64,000 nt of DNA from Candidatus Zixiibacteriota bacterium. Its GTDB lineage: Bacteria > Zixibacteria > MSB-5A5 > GN15 > FEB-12. The notes beneath the pieces are model-generated. The model did no database searches. It was given only the letters and a program-made list of their open reading frames with translations, and was not told where the DNA came from. The position numbers and the translations under genes were made by a program. This document shows, piece after piece, positions 17,760 through 26,053 of the stretch. The stretch lies in assembly GCA_022571845.1 (NCBI GenBank), contig JACZXB010000001.1, positions 523,037-587,036 on the forward strand, written 5' to 3'. The stretch's first letter is position 1; each line of letters opens with the position of its first letter.

Positions 17760-18608
17760 ATGAAACAAAAAACCGGCAAAATATTTCAGACTATTCTTTT
17801 TGTCTGCTTGGCGATAAGCTTAAGCACAGCAACGTATGGACAGGATGAAGAGGCAGAAGACAGAATCGACCGACCGCCGGCGATAGGCTTTTACGCCTAT
17901 CCCCCCCGCTGGCTGGTTGATATGCCCACTGCCGGCACACTTCCCAGAGCAAGTTATGATATTGCTATTCGCCTTTACCCCCAGGGAGGCGCTTTGGGAA
18001 TGGTAAATATCGGCCTGTCGAACCGATTTCAATTAGGCATATCTTATGGCGGTGAGGGGATTGTTTCAAACACCAGCCCCAGCTGGAATCCGAAAATTGA
18101 GTTTACTCTCAAGCTCAGAGTAATTGACGAAATAGAATATTTTCCGGGAATGACAGTTGGTTTTACTTCGCAAGGGTTCGGTCCCTGGAATGACCAGCTC
18201 AAGAGGTATGCTTTTAAATCTCGCGGTTTTTTTGCTGTTGCCAGCAGAAGCTTTTACTTCTACACCTGGACCGCCGGCTGGCATGCCGGTTTTAATTATA
18301 CTCTGGAGAGCGACGAAGATGAGGACGGGGACATAAATTTCTTCGGCGGCTTTGATGCTACTTTCAGATACAATCTGGGTCTTACAGGTGAATACGACCT
18401 GGCCATAAACGATGACAAGTCTACCCTGCCCGACGGCACACCAAACTCATTTGGCGGTAAAGGACGCGGCTATTTCAATTTGTCACTCAGGTGGCTGTTC
18501 CATGACAATCTTGAACTGGAAGCAATCCTCAAAGATTTATTTGTGAATCGAAAAGATGCCGACACTTTTACCAGAGAAGTAAGAATTACTTATATAGAGC
18601 CATTTTAG
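17760..18608 (+). CDS. Secreted protein with predicted outer-membrane beta-barrel character, unknown function
   Basis: This 282-residue protein has a clear signal peptide (ILFVCLAISLSTATYGQ). The mature part is rich in alternating hydrophobic and aromatic strands (for example FFAVASRSFYFYTWTAGW) and ends in a strand with a C-terminal phenylalanine, typical of outer-membrane barrels. An acidic DEDEDGD loop is present around residue 185. I do not recognise a named family. It resembles general porin- or YjbH-type barrels only in character. It probably has its own promoter, and no functional neighbour is evident. Confidence 0.7.
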   Translation: MKQKTGKIFQTILFVCLAISLSTATYGQDEEAEDRIDRPPAIGFYAYPPRWLVDMPTAGTLPRASYDIAIRLYPQGGALGMVNIGLSNRFQLGISYGGEGIVSNTSPSWNPKIEFTLKLRVIDEIEYFPGMTVGFTSQGFGPWNDQLKRYAFKSRGFFAVASRSFYFYTWTAGWHAGFNYTLESDEDEDGDINFFGGFDATFRYNLGLTGEYDLAINDDKSTLPDGTPNSFGGKGRGYFNLSLRWLFHDNLELEAILKDLFVNRKDADTFTREVRITYIEPF

Positions 18609-18636
18609 AAATTACTGTTTGAACTAACTTAGGGCT

Positions 18637-19371
18637 TTACAGTCCGAATTTTCGCCAGCGGCCTATAACCATCTCGGCAAACTCACCAACCATATCTACT
18701 ACTTTATCGCGGTACTGTTTGGCTTTCTCGCGGTCATATTCGGGATAGCCTTCGCCCGGCTTATAAAGAAGAACCGAACCCGGCACCGGATAGATATCAC
18801 TGCCAGGCTTGAAAGTATAAGCCAGGTCGGGATCGTTATTTTCTTCGTCAACTAATGAGGGGTCGATAGCGTGAACCATAGCGGTTTCATCGGTACCGGC
18901 GTGTCCTCCGGCATGGCCAAAAAATTCGTCGGTCATCTTCTCGCATAATTCCCACCAGTGAATTACTGCAATATTGGCGTCCTGCTGGTAGTGGAACTCG
19001 TAAGCTACCTGTTTTAGTGCAGCATTATTGCCGCCATGTCCGTTTAAAAGAATCACGTTATGGAATTTTGAATCAATAAATGAATCCAGAATATCTCTGA
19101 TAAACATCTGATAAGTTTCCGGCTGGATGGTAGAGCCGCCGTTGTACCTGTAAAGCGAGCGGGTGATGCCGTAGTTCACTATCGGCGCTACCAGCGCGTT
19201 TATTCGCTCGGCGATGCCGAAAGCTATCTCATTGGGAATATAGTTGTCAGTGCCCAGACAAGATGAGCCGTGTGCCTCAACAGTACCAACCGGCAGTATT
19301 ACGGTATCAATCTGTTCCGGAACAAGTTTCTGGACTTTGAGCCAGCTTAATTTTTGAAGCTCCCGTTCCAT
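18637..19371 (-). CDS. Creatininase-family amidohydrolase
   Basis: This 244-residue protein contains the metal-site motifs of the creatininase family: GTVEAHGSSCLGTDNYIP near the N-terminus (Glu, His, Asp), LLNGHGGNNAA in the middle, and GGHAGTDETAM later. Family members hydrolyse cyclic amides or linked peptides; examples are creatininase, FAPy deformylase and the peptidase MftE of mycofactocin maturation. The start is 12 bp after the stop of the upstream DUF2064 gene, so the two are probably translated from one message. Substrate unknown. No mycofactocin precursor or radical SAM gene is visible nearby. Confidence 0.85.
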   Translation of the reverse strand: MERELQKLSWLKVQKLVPEQIDTVILPVGTVEAHGSSCLGTDNYIPNEIAFGIAERINALVAPIVNYGITRSLYRYNGGSTIQPETYQMFIRDILDSFIDSKFHNVILLNGHGGNNAALKQVAYEFHYQQDANIAVIHWWELCEKMTDEFFGHAGGHAGTDETAMVHAIDPSLVDEENNDPDLAYTFKPGSDIYPVPGSVLLYKPGEGYPEYDREKAKQYRDKVVDMVGEFAEMVIGRWRKFGL

Positions 19372-19383
19372 ATCTATATCAAA

Positions 19384-20133
19384 TCAATTTTCCAGCTTAC
19401 TCAAAAGTCGTTCCATGACCAACTCAGTCTCGTGGGCGGTTGATTCATCTCCCTCAATCCTGAACTGATTAATATCCCGCACCATTACTTCCAGATAATC
19501 CGGTGTCTCCACGGCATACCAGATTTCAAGTTCAGACCAGACCAGTCCTTTGTCTTCGAGTGCTCTGGCCACCTCGTTATATATCGAAGGAGATTTCCAG
19601 TCAAATTCCGAAAGCTTTATATGGTAACATTTTGACATACCTATAACATAGTAACGGCCGTCGGGAGTCGGGCCGAAAACCGCATCAGATTTTTTTAAGA
19701 GCTGCAGGGCCGTCTCTATTTTTTGCCGGGATACGGTTGGGCTGCGGCTGCCTATTACTAACACGCTATCATAACCACATGAAAAGCAGTCTTCAAAAAG
19801 TTTCTCGATCCTGATCCCCCAGCGCTCTTTGGACATTTCAGATAACTTAAGCCGGCCTTTAATCTCAGATAATATATTTGCTGGCGCTTTTTTCTTTACG
19901 TATTCAGTTACAATTTTTACCAGCTTGCTCCGTTCGGAGCTGCCAATATAGTACAACCGAATATCAGTATCTTCTACTTTGAGCGCATTAAAAATTGTGT
20001 CGGTGATAAAAGCCTGATGCAAATACTTCAGGTCAGTACCTTGTATAGCGCCGAAGTCCATTGATGAACCATCCTCAAATGGTTCCTGAATGCAAACTGC
20101 GATTACCTGTCCTTTTTTCTTCTTTGGAGTCAT
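19384..20133 (-). CDS. DUF2064-family protein (nucleotidyltransferase/glycosyltransferase-A-like fold)
   Basis: This 249-residue protein has the DUF2064 layout. The segment WGIRIEKLFEDCFSCGYDSVLVIGSRSPTVS corresponds to the family's 'GxDxP' region, with Ser in place of the usual Asp. It is followed by AVFGPTPDGRYYVIGMSK, which matches the family's GPxxDGGYYLIGL block. Relatives include CofC-like guanylyltransferases. It is co-oriented with the creatininase-family gene 12 bp downstream. The lost acidic residue suggests altered or absent metal-dependent catalysis, but the alignment was done by eye. Confidence 0.7.
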   Translation of the reverse strand: MTPKKKKGQVIAVCIQEPFEDGSSMDFGAIQGTDLKYLHQAFITDTIFNALKVEDTDIRLYYIGSSERSKLVKIVTEYVKKKAPANILSEIKGRLKLSEMSKERWGIRIEKLFEDCFSCGYDSVLVIGSRSPTVSRQKIETALQLLKKSDAVFGPTPDGRYYVIGMSKCYHIKLSEFDWKSPSIYNEVARALEDKGLVWSELEIWYAVETPDYLEVMVRDINQFRIEGDESTAHETELVMERLLSKLEN

Positions 20134-20243
20134 ATTTTTTCACGCTACAGCGTTAATTAATTAGTAATATACTGAAAGCAAGAGCGGACAGTCAAGGCGA
20201 CCTGCGAAAAATAATCTGAATATTTTTATAAGGGAAAAACTGA

Positions 20244-20987
20244 TTAGCCGACATTTTGCAAGGCAGGGAATAAATCTAACATAAAGTTTGAGATGACCAC
20301 CAGTAAGTTAAAGAATATTAACACACCAACTATCATCAGCAAGCCGCCCGAGATAATCTCAACAGCTCTGAAATGACGTTTGATAAAACTAAAAGCGCCA
20401 ATAAAATAGTTGAACAAAAGAGCAGTAAGTATAAACGGTACACCCAGTCCGGCAGAATAGAAAGCCAGAAGCATGACGCCGGAAGTGACCGAGTCTTGCT
20501 GAGCGGCCAGAGTCAAAATAGAGCCGAGAATAGGACCGATGCAGGGCGTCCATCCAAAAGCGAAAGCAATACCAATAACTACAGAACCGATTATCCCCAT
20601 CTTTTTGCTGCCGGTGTTAAATTTCATTTCATAATTGAGAGCTTTTATCTTAAACACTCCGGCTACGTGCATCCCAAACAAGAATACCAGGGCGCCCGCC
20701 ACTTTGTTAAACCAGCCCATATATTGCTGCAACATTTCACCTATCCAGGTTGCCGTAGCTCCCAAAAGAATGAATACCAGAGAAAACCCGATTACAAAAA
20801 AGAAAGTGTTGATAACAACTCGAAACATGTGTTCTTTTGATTTTTCCTTTGAACTCAAATCTTCAATTGATACGCCGGAAATAAAAGACAAGTAGCCCGG
20901 GATAAGGGGCAATACACAGGGAGATATAAAGGACAGGAATCCGGCAAATATCGCGGTTGGAATTTCTATGGTCGGCTGTTCAAACAT
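20244..20987 (-). CDS. ccdA: Cytochrome c biogenesis protein CcdA (thiol-disulfide transmembrane reductase)
   Basis: This 247-residue protein has six predicted transmembrane helices. The redox cysteines lie in the two pseudo-symmetric motifs ISPCVLPLIPGYLSFISG (Cys24) and WTPCIGPILGS (Cys149). CcdA carries electrons from cytoplasmic thioredoxin across the membrane to reduce periplasmic partners such as apocytochromes. No partner TlpA/ResA gene is adjacent; a cytoplasmic thioredoxin gene lies 2.5 kb upstream on the same strand. Confidence 0.93.
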   Translation of the reverse strand: MFEQPTIEIPTAIFAGFLSFISPCVLPLIPGYLSFISGVSIEDLSSKEKSKEHMFRVVINTFFFVIGFSLVFILLGATATWIGEMLQQYMGWFNKVAGALVFLFGMHVAGVFKIKALNYEMKFNTGSKKMGIIGSVVIGIAFAFGWTPCIGPILGSILTLAAQQDSVTSGVMLLAFYSAGLGVPFILTALLFNYFIGAFSFIKRHFRAVEIISGGLLMIVGVLIFFNLLVVISNFMLDLFPALQNVG

Positions 20988-21068
20988 TATTTTATCATAA
21001 TCAAATATAAATCAGTTAGTCAATCAAATGTAATTGACAAAGAGACAAAGATTAGAACACCAAATAGC

Positions 21069-22264
21069 CTACTTGGAGTTCCTGGCTTTGGAAACTATTT
21101 CATTTTTTAAAAGAGACATTAATTTTTGAGCGTCGATTTTGCTGGCTATCCTCTCAGCTACCCGGTCTGCCAGATCTGAAACAAACTGGCGCGTAAAGAC
21201 TTCGACCTGGTCGATAGTTATATTCTCAATAGGGTCGCTCGAAACATTTGCCGACTTAGCAGTTGCTGCCGGTTTGCTTCTGGTGTCAATTACATTCCTG
21301 GAGCTTTCATTGCCAAAGCTCTCAACCTCTTTTTTGAAGTCTTCAATAAATTTCTCAACTCCGCCCGTCTTGCCACCTGCGACTTTTTTTGAATCCGAAG
21401 ATTTCTTACTTGGAACTGAAATCCGTTCAATCTGGTCGGCCGGTTTTGTCACTTTCAGGCTTTCCGATTGGGAAGCAGCTTTAGGTTTCTGGCCGCTTTT
21501 CGGGTTTATGACATCATTTTTCATCTCATTTACGAACCAGTCATAGTCATGGTCTGCGTTCTCATTAACATTTTCCAGAAGAGACTCGTCCCCCAGCCCA
21601 AACTGATCGTGACCGCTTACGATATCAAGTTTACCTGTTTTTGATGGAGCCGGCTTGCCGGACTTTTTGATTTTGCCGGACTTTGCGCCCAAATTAACCG
21701 AACCAATCTGACCGGAAATATTAGTATCATCTTCAACATGATCAATCCCGATCATTTTCTCAACTACCTTTTTCTTCTTTCTCATTTTGGCAGTCCCGAA
21801 CTGATCCATGACTTCGGAACCAGTCACATCTATCTCGTCCAGTCCCAGAGCCTGGTCAAGGAGTTCATCTTCCAAGCTTTCGTTTTGGGAATTATCAGCT
21901 TCCTCTTCGGGCTTTTTTGAATCCTTTGCCATATTATTTATTTTCGACAATAAATCGTTCAGGTCAAGGGGTAAATTCACTTTAATTTTATGAGGAATTC
22001 CGGGCTCATTTTCATCAGCCAAAAGTATTACAGGAATAGTGGCAAGCGCCGGTTCTGCCTGCCAACCCTGGATAAACCTGGACTTGTTTTTCCCGGAAAA
22101 GAGCTATTGGCAATAATCAGATGGGGTTTGCTATGCTCCAGAACCTGAAAGGCCTTATCCCCGGATGAGACAGCAGTAACTTCAAAACCATTCTGTCTTA
22201 AAACTGTTTCTGCGGCAACTCTAGTGATATCAAACAGCTCTGCTATTAATACTCTTTTTCTCAT
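21069..22264 (-). pseudogene. Degenerate receiver-domain protein with long disordered tail, split by a frameshift
   Basis: Two minus-strand frames, 22028-22264 and 21069-22022, are halves of one protein. The first encodes beta1-alpha3 of a response-regulator receiver (RVLIAELFDITRVAAETVL, then HLIIANSSFPG). The second contains the missing strand TIPVILLADENEPG and the final helix. Adding one base to the five-T run at 22087-22091 joins them into about 398 residues. The receiver is atypical: the phosphoacceptor Asp is Asn (LIIANSSFP) and the conserved Lys of the KPF motif is Leu (NLPLDL). After residue about 115 comes a lysine/serine-rich low-complexity linker, then a C-terminal amphipathic helix pair (VSDLADRVAERIASKID). 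It could be a true frameshift, a homopolymer sequencing error, or translational slippage. Confidence 0.65.
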
Positions 22265-22299
22265 TGTTTAGTGTTTATTGTCTAGTCGGAACTCTTTTC

Positions 22300-23109
22300 T
22301 CAGGACATATGAGAAGAGGCGTCTTCAAGAAATTTTCGATCTTCCTCCGATATATTTTCGATACCAACATCGTTTATTTTATCAAGAATCTCATCAACCC
22401 GTTTCATTGTATCCTCTGCTTTAAGGCGGTTTTTCTCGAATTTTGCCTCTTGTTTTTTGTGCCGAAGCTTTTTGAGCGTACTGCCAAATCTGGCAATTCG
22501 CCAGTCAGCTTTGACAAAAATAAGCCCAAAAATTGCACCCCCAAGATGAGCAAAATGTGCAATATTTCCCCCGCCCGCCAAAAAGCCTAAAATCATGAAG
22601 CCTGGTATGGCCCACTTTACTTTGACAGGAAACAAGAAATAAATGTAAAGGTATCTATGTGGAAACAGGAGCCAGTAGGCTATCAAAACGCCGTATATTG
22701 CTCCTGAAGCCCCTATTACAGGAACTGGCAGCTCGGACTGAAAAATAAGCGTCAGTATTGCCCCCGACAGACCGGCTAAGATATAGAACTTTGCAAAGGA
22801 TTTTTTTCCCCAGCTAAATTCTATTTCTGTCCCAAACATCCATAAGACAAACATATTAAAAAAGACATGCCAGAAATTTGCGTGCAAAAACATGTAGGTA
22901 AATGGCTGAAAAAGCAGGTTTGGAAATTCGGCAAAAAACCTGGCCGGAGTCAAACCCAAAAGCTCTGCTAAAGGAAAGTTAACCAGCGTCTGAATCATGA
23001 ATACCGCAATGTTGGTAAGCAGCATCAGCTTTATGAACGGAGATACTGCCCCCGGGCCAATACTGAGCCTACGGTAACCACCGCCCCCGCTGTAATTATT
23101 AAAACGCAT
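22300..23109 (-). CDS. Rhomboid-family intramembrane serine protease
   Basis: This 269-residue protein has six predicted membrane helices. The catalytic serine is Ser135 in VIGASGAIYGV and the histidine is His188 in HFAHLGGAIFG. The helix-2 motif HANFWHVFFNMFVLWMFG is intact. A cytoplasmic basic and acidic tail of about 60 residues follows the last helix. It could cleave single-pass membrane proteins such as the anti-sigma factor at 14006, but no direct evidence links them. It lies 35 bp upstream of the frameshifted receiver gene on the same strand. Confidence 0.93.
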   Translation of the reverse strand: MRFNNYSGGGGYRRLSIGPGAVSPFIKLMLLTNIAVFMIQTLVNFPLAELLGLTPARFFAEFPNLLFQPFTYMFLHANFWHVFFNMFVLWMFGTEIEFSWGKKSFAKFYILAGLSGAILTLIFQSELPVPVIGASGAIYGVLIAYWLLFPHRYLYIYFLFPVKVKWAIPGFMILGFLAGGGNIAHFAHLGGAIFGLIFVKADWRIARFGSTLKKLRHKKQEAKFEKNRLKAEDTMKRVDEILDKINDVGIENISEEDRKFLEDASSHMS

Positions 23110-23127
23110 ATCTATTATTATCGGCTG

Positions 23128-23298
23128 TTAGGTCTGCCAGATGTAAATTTTATTTCCGTTAGTCAGCTCTGTCTGAAGAGCTTTTACATTGATCATTGCA
23201 TTTAGTTTGCTTCCTGTTTTGTTCATCTTCCACCGGAAGATACTCTGCCGAAGGTTCTCAGCCACCGCCAAGCCCCATTTTGGGGAAAACCCTTGTTG
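23128..23298 (-). pseudogene. Possible PAS-domain fragment (start not found)
   Basis: An open frame of 56 codons ends at TAA 23128-23130 and has no good start codon. Its translation contains NLRQSIFRWKMNKTGSKLNA then MINVKALQTEL. This resembles the second half of a PAS domain (the 'FxWxHRxKDGxxFxAxVxVxAL' pattern). It overlaps the 32-residue ORF in another frame. Most likely a gene remnant, or chance; resemblance judged by eye only. Confidence 0.25.
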
Positions 23299-23356
23299 TC
23301 AGCAAATACCAGGCGATTAGGAATATCAGCAGAAATACTATGTCAGTCCAGTTCAT
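23258..23356 (-). CDS. Small single-span membrane protein (32 aa), unrecognised
   Basis: The ATG at 23356 is preceded by a GAGAGAG ribosome-binding sequence at 4-nt spacing. The ORF encodes 32 residues: a hydrophobic helix (DIVFLLIFLIAWYLL) followed by a basic, glycine-rich end (VFPKMGLGGG). It stops at TGA 23260-23258. A perfect 7-bp inverted repeat with a 3-nt loop lies 18 nt after this TGA (23225-23241). If the TGA were read through, the frame would continue 25 codons and include a CNDQC pair. No family recognised. The reading frame and ribosome site support translation; function unknown. Confidence 0.45.
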   Translation of the reverse strand: MNWTDIVFLLIFLIAWYLLTTRVFPKMGLGGG

Positions 23357-23469
23357 TATACTCTCTCGTTAAAGTTCAGCTAAGTCAATATAATATAGAA
23401 GCTTCTAATAAATTAAAACAATTTGCAGCTGTAAAGTTCCTGACACAAAAACATCTGCTAAAAAGTAAT

Positions 23470-23506
23470 AAAAAACCGGCAGAGATTGGTTCTCTTGCCG
23501 GTTTTC
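23470..23506 (-). terminator. Rho-independent terminator after trxA
   Basis: Arms AAAACCGGCA (23472-23481) and TGCCGGTTTT (23496-23505) form a 10-bp stem with T-rich flanks. It lies 20 bp past the stop of thioredoxin on the minus strand and is structurally usable from either side. Confidence 0.88.
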
Positions 23507-23524
23507 TAAAAAATATATTGAACT

Positions 23525-23851
23525 TTAAGCCAGTACTTTTTCTAATCTGGAAGTCAATTGCGACTTGCCCAATGCACCGACTACCTGGTCGACTACTTCT
23601 CCATTCTTGAAAAATAGCAGCGACGGAATAGACAAAATATTATATCTGCCGGCGGTCTTATTATTAGAGTCAACATCAACTTTGGTAATCTTGACCCGGC
23701 CTTCATACTCAACCGCTAATTCATCCAGAATTGGTGCAATCATTTTGCAGGGACCGCACCACTCAGCCCAGAAATCTACAATAACCGGAGTATCGGATTT
23801 TAGAACTTCTGCTTCAAAAGAATCATCTGTTACTTCTAAGGCTTTTGACAA
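23525..23851 (-). CDS. trxA: Thioredoxin
   Basis: This 108-residue protein has the full thioredoxin fold and the active site FWAEWCGPCK (Cys32, Cys35). The cis-proline block YNILSIPSLLFFKNGE and the conserved VGALGKSQL C-terminal segment are present. The start is TTG at 23851-23849, preceded by a strong GGAGGAG. It is a general cytoplasmic disulfide reductase and could feed electrons to the CcdA homologue encoded at 20244. A terminator follows directly. Confidence 0.97.
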   Translation of the reverse strand: MSKALEVTDDSFEAEVLKSDTPVIVDFWAEWCGPCKMIAPILDELAVEYEGRVKITKVDVDSNNKTAGRYNILSIPSLLFFKNGEVVDQVVGALGKSQLTSRLEKVLA

Positions 23852-24062
23852 CTTATCTCCTCCATTTTTCTTTCTTAATCTATTTCCAAACTATAACTAT
23901 CAAAATAACCGGCGGTTCCCAACCTGCCAAAACTATTATACATATTGCAGATAAAATATCCAGCGAAATCTGCAATCATTTGCTAACTCTCTTTTGCACC
24001 TTTATGTATCTGTCCGGATATGCTATATTTGTAAGTATATGAGAGGTTATTCGGAGTAAATT

Positions 24063-24506
24063 TTGAGATTATTAGTTCAAAGAGTAACAAATTGCGAAGT
24101 TTGGATTGAGGAAAAGCTCCACAGTTCAACAGGCAAGGGACTGCTGATATTTCATGGCACCAAAAAAGAGGACAAAGAAAAATCCTGTGGAATCCTGGCT
24201 GACAAAATTTTGAATTTGAGAATTTTCGAAGATAGCGCCAGCAAAATGAACCTATCGGCGCTGGATGTAGAGGCCGAAATCATGATAGTCTCTCAGTTTA
24301 CTCTATATGCCGATACCAAAAAAGGGCGCCGTCCGGCGTTTACCGAAACTATGGAGCCTGAAGAGGCCGAAAGACTGTACTCTAATTTTGTAGATTTGGT
24401 CACTGCTTCAGATCTGAAAACCGCCAGCGGTATCTTTGGGGCTAAAATGGAAATAAAACTAACCAACCACGGGCCGGTGACAATTCTACTTGAAAATGAC
24501 CTATAA
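24063..24506 (+). CDS. dtd: D-aminoacyl-tRNA deacylase
   Basis: This 147-residue protein matches the DTD family in length and motifs: MRLLVQRVTNCEVWIEE at the start, SQFTLYADTKKGRRPAF in the middle and NHGPVTILLEN, with the Gly-Pro motif, at the end. The enzyme removes D-amino acids and glycine mischarged on tRNA. The start is TTG at 24063, preceded by GGAG with 6-nt spacing. It overlaps the maf gene by 11 bp, so the two are translationally coupled. Confidence 0.95.
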   Translation: MRLLVQRVTNCEVWIEEKLHSSTGKGLLIFHGTKKEDKEKSCGILADKILNLRIFEDSASKMNLSALDVEAEIMIVSQFTLYADTKKGRRPAFTETMEPEEAERLYSNFVDLVTASDLKTASGIFGAKMEIKLTNHGPVTILLENDL

Positions 24507-25104
24507 TAATCTTAAAAAACTGTCCCAAAAAAAAGAGATAATACTCGGTTCGGCCTCGCCCAGAAGGTTTAAATTACTGGAGGAAACAGGCATCGATTTT
24601 CGACAGATTATCTCTGACCTCAGAGAATCCGATAATCCGGCCGGAGATCCCTTTGAGCACGCCTTAAGTCTTGCAAAGATGAAAGCCCTGGCAGTTTCTT
24701 CTGAGTCAGGAGCTGACAAATTGGTAATTGGTGCAGATACCATTGTAGTACTGGACAATGTGCTGATCGGCAAACCTGAAGACGAAAATGAAGCCAGGCA
24801 GATTCTCTCGCGTTTATCAGGTAATAAACATGTCGTTTGCACCGCCCTGGCGCTGGTCAGCTCGACTCAGCTTTTGGCCTCCGGCTATGAACTAACTGAT
24901 GTCTATTTCAATCTTGTATCAGAGGATACAATCGCAGATTATGTCAGTAGTGGCGAACCGATGGACAAGGCAGGAGCCTACGGTATACAAGGCAAAGGAG
25001 GCTTTTTGGTTGACAGAATAGAGGGGGAATTGGATAATGTTATTGGTTTACCTCGCTCTCTGCTGGACAAACTGGCCGGTGAGGTTTGCTTAAAAATGGA
25101 GTAA
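24496..25104 (+). CDS. maf: Maf-like nucleoside triphosphate pyrophosphatase
   Basis: A protein of 202 residues from the ATG at 24496; a TTG two codons upstream gives 204. The Maf signature IILGSASPRRFKLLEETGIDF is at the N-terminus, GADTIVVLDN in the middle, and GKPEDENEARQILSRLSG follows. The later blocks DKAGAYGIQGKGG and GELDNVIGLP are also intact. Maf proteins hydrolyse non-canonical or modified nucleotides such as dTTP/UTP or m7GTP; the subtype cannot be fixed by eye. Part of the plus-strand run from dtd to ftsY. Confidence 0.93.
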   Translation: MTYNNLKKLSQKKEIILGSASPRRFKLLEETGIDFRQIISDLRESDNPAGDPFEHALSLAKMKALAVSSESGADKLVIGADTIVVLDNVLIGKPEDENEARQILSRLSGNKHVVCTALALVSSTQLLASGYELTDVYFNLVSEDTIADYVSSGEPMDKAGAYGIQGKGGFLVDRIEGELDNVIGLPRSLLDKLAGEVCLKME

Positions 25105-25123
25105 ATATTACTTTTAGTTAGTT

Positions 25124-26053
25124 ATGGATAGTTTAGAGAAAAAACTAGGAAAAGTTTTGCGGCAGGAAAGAGAGCGTCGCCAGCTTGATATTACAGAGCT
25201 AAGCGAAAGGCTCAAAATTCCTCTTGAAAATCTTGAGGGAATTGAAAGAGGTGACCTGTCGAAACTTCCCTCCGAAGTTTACTACAATCTTTTTGCGCGC
25301 TCCTATTCTACTTTTTTGGGGATAGATTTCTCAATGACGGTTGATGCCATCAAGTCTGATATTGAAAGGGCTGAGATGGATAAAGCTGCACAGGCCAAGC
25401 AAGCCTCAGGGACAGAAGACGACTATGAGGTTGATCCTGAGACAGAAAAGAAACCCTTAAGGAGAATGCTGGGGATAGCGGCTATTTTGGTTCTTCTGCT
25501 TTTGGCCTACGTTGCCATCGACATGCTGTTTGTTAAAGATTCCACTGCAAAAAATGAACAGGACACTTACCTTCAAGATATAGACAAGAACCGCCTTGCG
25601 GAATTTGACAGTTTTGACTGGGACAAGACATCGTATCTGCCTCCCAAAGAAATCAAGATTCGGCTTATACCAAGAAAAGAAAGCTGGGGTTCTGTCATGA
25701 CTGACGGTGATACGGCCATCTTCCGCAAACTTGTTCCGGGTAGAATATATGAAGCAAGCGCCAAATACAGAATGGTTGTTACAATAGGGGATCCAGCGGC
25801 GGTCGATATAGAACTCAATGGCAGACTGGTCAATCTTCGTGATCGACAGTCGCGCAGAATCTCAAGAGTGAACATAGATCAGACAAACTTTGAATCGTTT
25901 TTTAACAGAACCGGCAAATCACCAACTGCTCAAACTAAACAGAGCTATAGCGAAATCAGTTCTCCACCTGCTGAGAAGACGACCAAACAGGAAACTCTGG
26001 ATAAACATAAGGCTCAAAAAGATGCTGTTATAAACGAAGATGGCGGGCAGTAG
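25124..26053 (+). CDS. RodZ-like helix-turn-helix membrane protein
   Basis: This 309-residue protein has an N-terminal HTH domain of the RodZ type (residues about 8-75: LRQERERRQLDITELSERL and SEVYYNLFARSYSTFLGID). An acidic linker is followed by one transmembrane helix (about 123-140, GIAAILVLLLLAYVAIDML). The periplasmic domain resembles the C-terminal domain of RodZ (SWGSVMTDGDTAIFRKLVPG, AVDIELNGRLVNL). RodZ links MreB to the elongation machinery. The stop codon (TAG) is directly followed by the ATG of the next gene. Confidence 0.85.
   Translation: MDSLEKKLGKVLRQERERRQLDITELSERLKIPLENLEGIERGDLSKLPSEVYYNLFARSYSTFLGIDFSMTVDAIKSDIERAEMDKAAQAKQASGTEDDYEVDPETEKKPLRRMLGIAAILVLLLLAYVAIDMLFVKDSTAKNEQDTYLQDIDKNRLAEFDSFDWDKTSYLPPKEIKIRLIPRKESWGSVMTDGDTAIFRKLVPGRIYEASAKYRMVVTIGDPAAVDIELNGRLVNLRDRQSRRISRVNIDQTNFESFFNRTGKSPTAQTKQSYSEISSPPAEKTTKQETLDKHKAQKDAVINEDGGQ

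Noticed and set aside
19384..20987. CcdA and DUF2064 genes as one functional operon with a cytochrome c pathway
   Set aside because: There is a 110-bp gap and no cytochrome or TlpA-type gene nearby.
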